A stretch of 64,000 nt of DNA from Shewanella canadensis (GTDB lineage: Bacteria > Pseudomonadota > Gammaproteobacteria > Enterobacterales > Shewanellaceae). Positions 62,911 to 64,000 of the stretch are shown here, piece after piece. A program made the position numbers and the translations under genes. The notes under the pieces are model-generated. The model made no database searches and was not told the origin of the DNA. It saw only the letters and a list, made by a program, of their open reading frames with translations. How positions within the stretch are numbered: the stretch's first letter is position 1; each line of letters begins with the position of its first letter. The stretch is from assembly GCF_003966225.1 (NCBI RefSeq), contig NZ_RXNU01000011.1:1-64000 (forward strand). Direction: 5' to 3'.

Positions 62911-63812
62911 AACACTCTCTCAAATAAAGCCAATATCAATAACAGTGCAAGCCAATAGGCAGCACTTAGCCATACAAGACGACACGCTCGTGGAATATCG
63001 CCGGCTTGTGCCGGCCTGCCAGTACCCAGCAGAGGTTTATCACAGCGATAACCATCATATTCTGCTGCGCCTCCCATCGTAATATTCAGGCTGCCCGCTC
63101 CGGCGGCCATCACGACACCACCGTTGGGACTGGCACATTGAGGTGCCTGCTCACGCCAGCAACTCAGTGCGAGAGTGACGTTACCTCCCAGTGCATAAGC
63201 CAATGCACATAGGCGCGCAGGAATATAATTTAACAGATCGTCAAATTTTGCCGCTCCCCAGCCAAAATTAAGGAAGGTCTCATTCTTATAGCCCCACATG
63301 GCGTCTAAGGTATTACTGAATCGATACACCAGCGCACCGGGAACCCCGGCGACACAAAACCAAAATAGTGCGCCGAACAGTGCATCGTTGCCATTTTCTA
63401 ATACCGACTCCAGTGTCGCATTGACAACCTGTTGTTCGGTCAGGTTTTCTGTCTTACGGCTGACAATCATGCCGACCCTCTTCCGTGCCAAATCTAGATC
63501 GCCATGTTGTAGCGCCAGCCCTACGGCATTGCCATGTTCAGACAGGCTTCTACCACCGATAACCAGATAGAGAATCAAGGCATCGAGCCACCAAAGGCGC
63601 GGTGCCAACAAGAAAGGTAATATCGGCAATAACACCACTATCACCGCCAATACACCCCTCGCCTTTGTCGGGCGCCAGAGAGTACGCTTGACCCATGCTG
63701 CATAACGCCCCAGCCCAACTAAGGGGTGAAAATGAGTCATCTCACCCAATACTCTGTCGAGCACTAAAGCCAGTGCGACGATACCGGCGCAGTAGAGGGG
63801 ATCAGGCCACAT
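62907..63812 (-). CDS. cbiB: Adenosylcobinamide-phosphate synthase CbiB
   Basis: This 301-residue membrane enzyme attaches aminopropanol phosphate to adenosylcobyric acid. It begins with PLYCAGIVALALVLDRVLGE and carries the conserved GVPGALVYRFSNTLDAMWGY and SPNGGVVMAAGAGSLNI motifs. Its stop overlaps the start of the decarboxylase gene that supplies its substrate. Called CobD in Pseudomonas nomenclature. Confidence 0.93.
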   Translation of the reverse strand: MWPDPLYCAGIVALALVLDRVLGEMTHFHPLVGLGRYAAWVKRTLWRPTKARGVLAVIVVLLPILPFLLAPRLWWLDALILYLVIGGRSLSEHGNAVGLALQHGDLDLARKRVGMIVSRKTENLTEQQVVNATLESVLENGNDALFGALFWFCVAGVPGALVYRFSNTLDAMWGYKNETFLNFGWGAAKFDDLLNYIPARLCALAYALGGNVTLALSCWREQAPQCASPNGGVVMAAGAGSLNITMGGAAEYDGYRCDKPLLGTGRPAQAGDIPRACRLVWLSAAYWLALLLILALFERVL

Positions 63813-64000
63813 GGCGATTCTGCTCCGGCGTCAACAGGGCCAATGCCTGCCCGATATCATCGAATGTCACCAGATGATGCGCTATCCCTTGTTGGCTCAG
63901 AATATGTGCCAGCTTAGGTTTTGTCGTCACCAGATATCGCCAGTTAAAGAGATCCGGTCGCGTTATTATCATCTCCATGACTGCGCTATCATCCACCCAG
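63802..64000 (-). CDS. C-terminal fragment of an upstream gene, unidentified
   Basis: An open frame enters from the right edge and ends at 63802, overlapping the cbiB start by 11 bases. About 65 residues are visible, including RPDLFNWRYLVTTKPKLAHI and a predicted alpha/beta pattern. Coupling to cbiB makes a cobalamin-related role likely, but I cannot name the family from this piece. The apparent GTG at 63996 is probably internal. Confidence 0.5.
   Translation of the reverse strand, partial: WVDDSAVMEMIITRPDLFNWRYLVTTKPKLAHILSQQGIAHHLVTFDDIGQALALLTPEQNRHVA

Overview
The window looks like the chromosome of a marine Shewanella. The housekeeping blocks tusDCB-tusE, serS-crcB-rarA-lolA-ftsK, lrp/ald/trxB and thrS-infC-rpmI-rplT, and the acnD/prpF form of the 2-methylcitrate pathway, fit that genus. 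Two reductive dehalogenase operons beside cobalt-uptake and cobalamin genes point to a dehalogenating species; Shewanella sediminis is my best guess from gene content. No database search was possible.

Region 1 (1-4700) is one end of an integrative element that abuts the 3' end of tRNA-Ser(UGA). It carries two tyrosine recombinases, a tiny coupled gene and a protein with an HxH motif resembling relaxases, and is capped by an IS256-type end at the window edge. Region 2 (4780-26170) is core: a purine-exporter pair (punC/punR), yccA, the tRNA 2-thiolation genes, a 147-bp tandem repeat array carrying terminators beside a 40-codon membrane-protein gene, the serS-ftsK block, lrp, ald, trxB, the thrS-infC-rpmI-rplT operon with an apparent AUA start for infC, ribE and norM.

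Region 3 (26389-27530) is a tRNA array of four initiator tRNA-fMet and three tRNA-Val(GAC), interspersed with three degenerate tRNA-like copies that carry insertions. Region 4 (27767-39390) holds a VF530-type protein, ybiT, the prpR-prpB-prpC-acnD-prpF propionate operon with palindromic operators, and a LysR/NAD(P)-binding pair. Region 5 (39400-43290) is accessory: a RAYT (REP-associated) transposase plus a SLATT-domain gene and a DUF2971 gene that appear to be integron-type cassettes with attC-like sites and no visible integrase.

Region 6 (43290-56450) is the dehalogenation region. On the minus strand a TPR protein, rdhA, rdhB, an FMN-binding NosR/RdhC-like membrane protein and a 72-residue anchored protein form an apparent operon. 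On the plus strand a LysR regulator precedes a second rdhA-rdhB pair, followed by an outer-membrane channel-like protein. Two related AraC regulators flank the set. Region 7 (56700-64000) runs on the minus strand: a cobalamin riboswitch leads a cobalt ECF transporter operon (DUF4198 protein, cbiM, a CbiL-like protein, cbiQ, cbiO), a LuxR-type regulator follows, and the window ends in cobalamin genes (cbiB and threonine-phosphate decarboxylase). Regions 6 and 7 fit together: reductive dehalogenases need a corrinoid and Fe-S clusters, and the flanking genes supply cobalt and late corrinoid synthesis.
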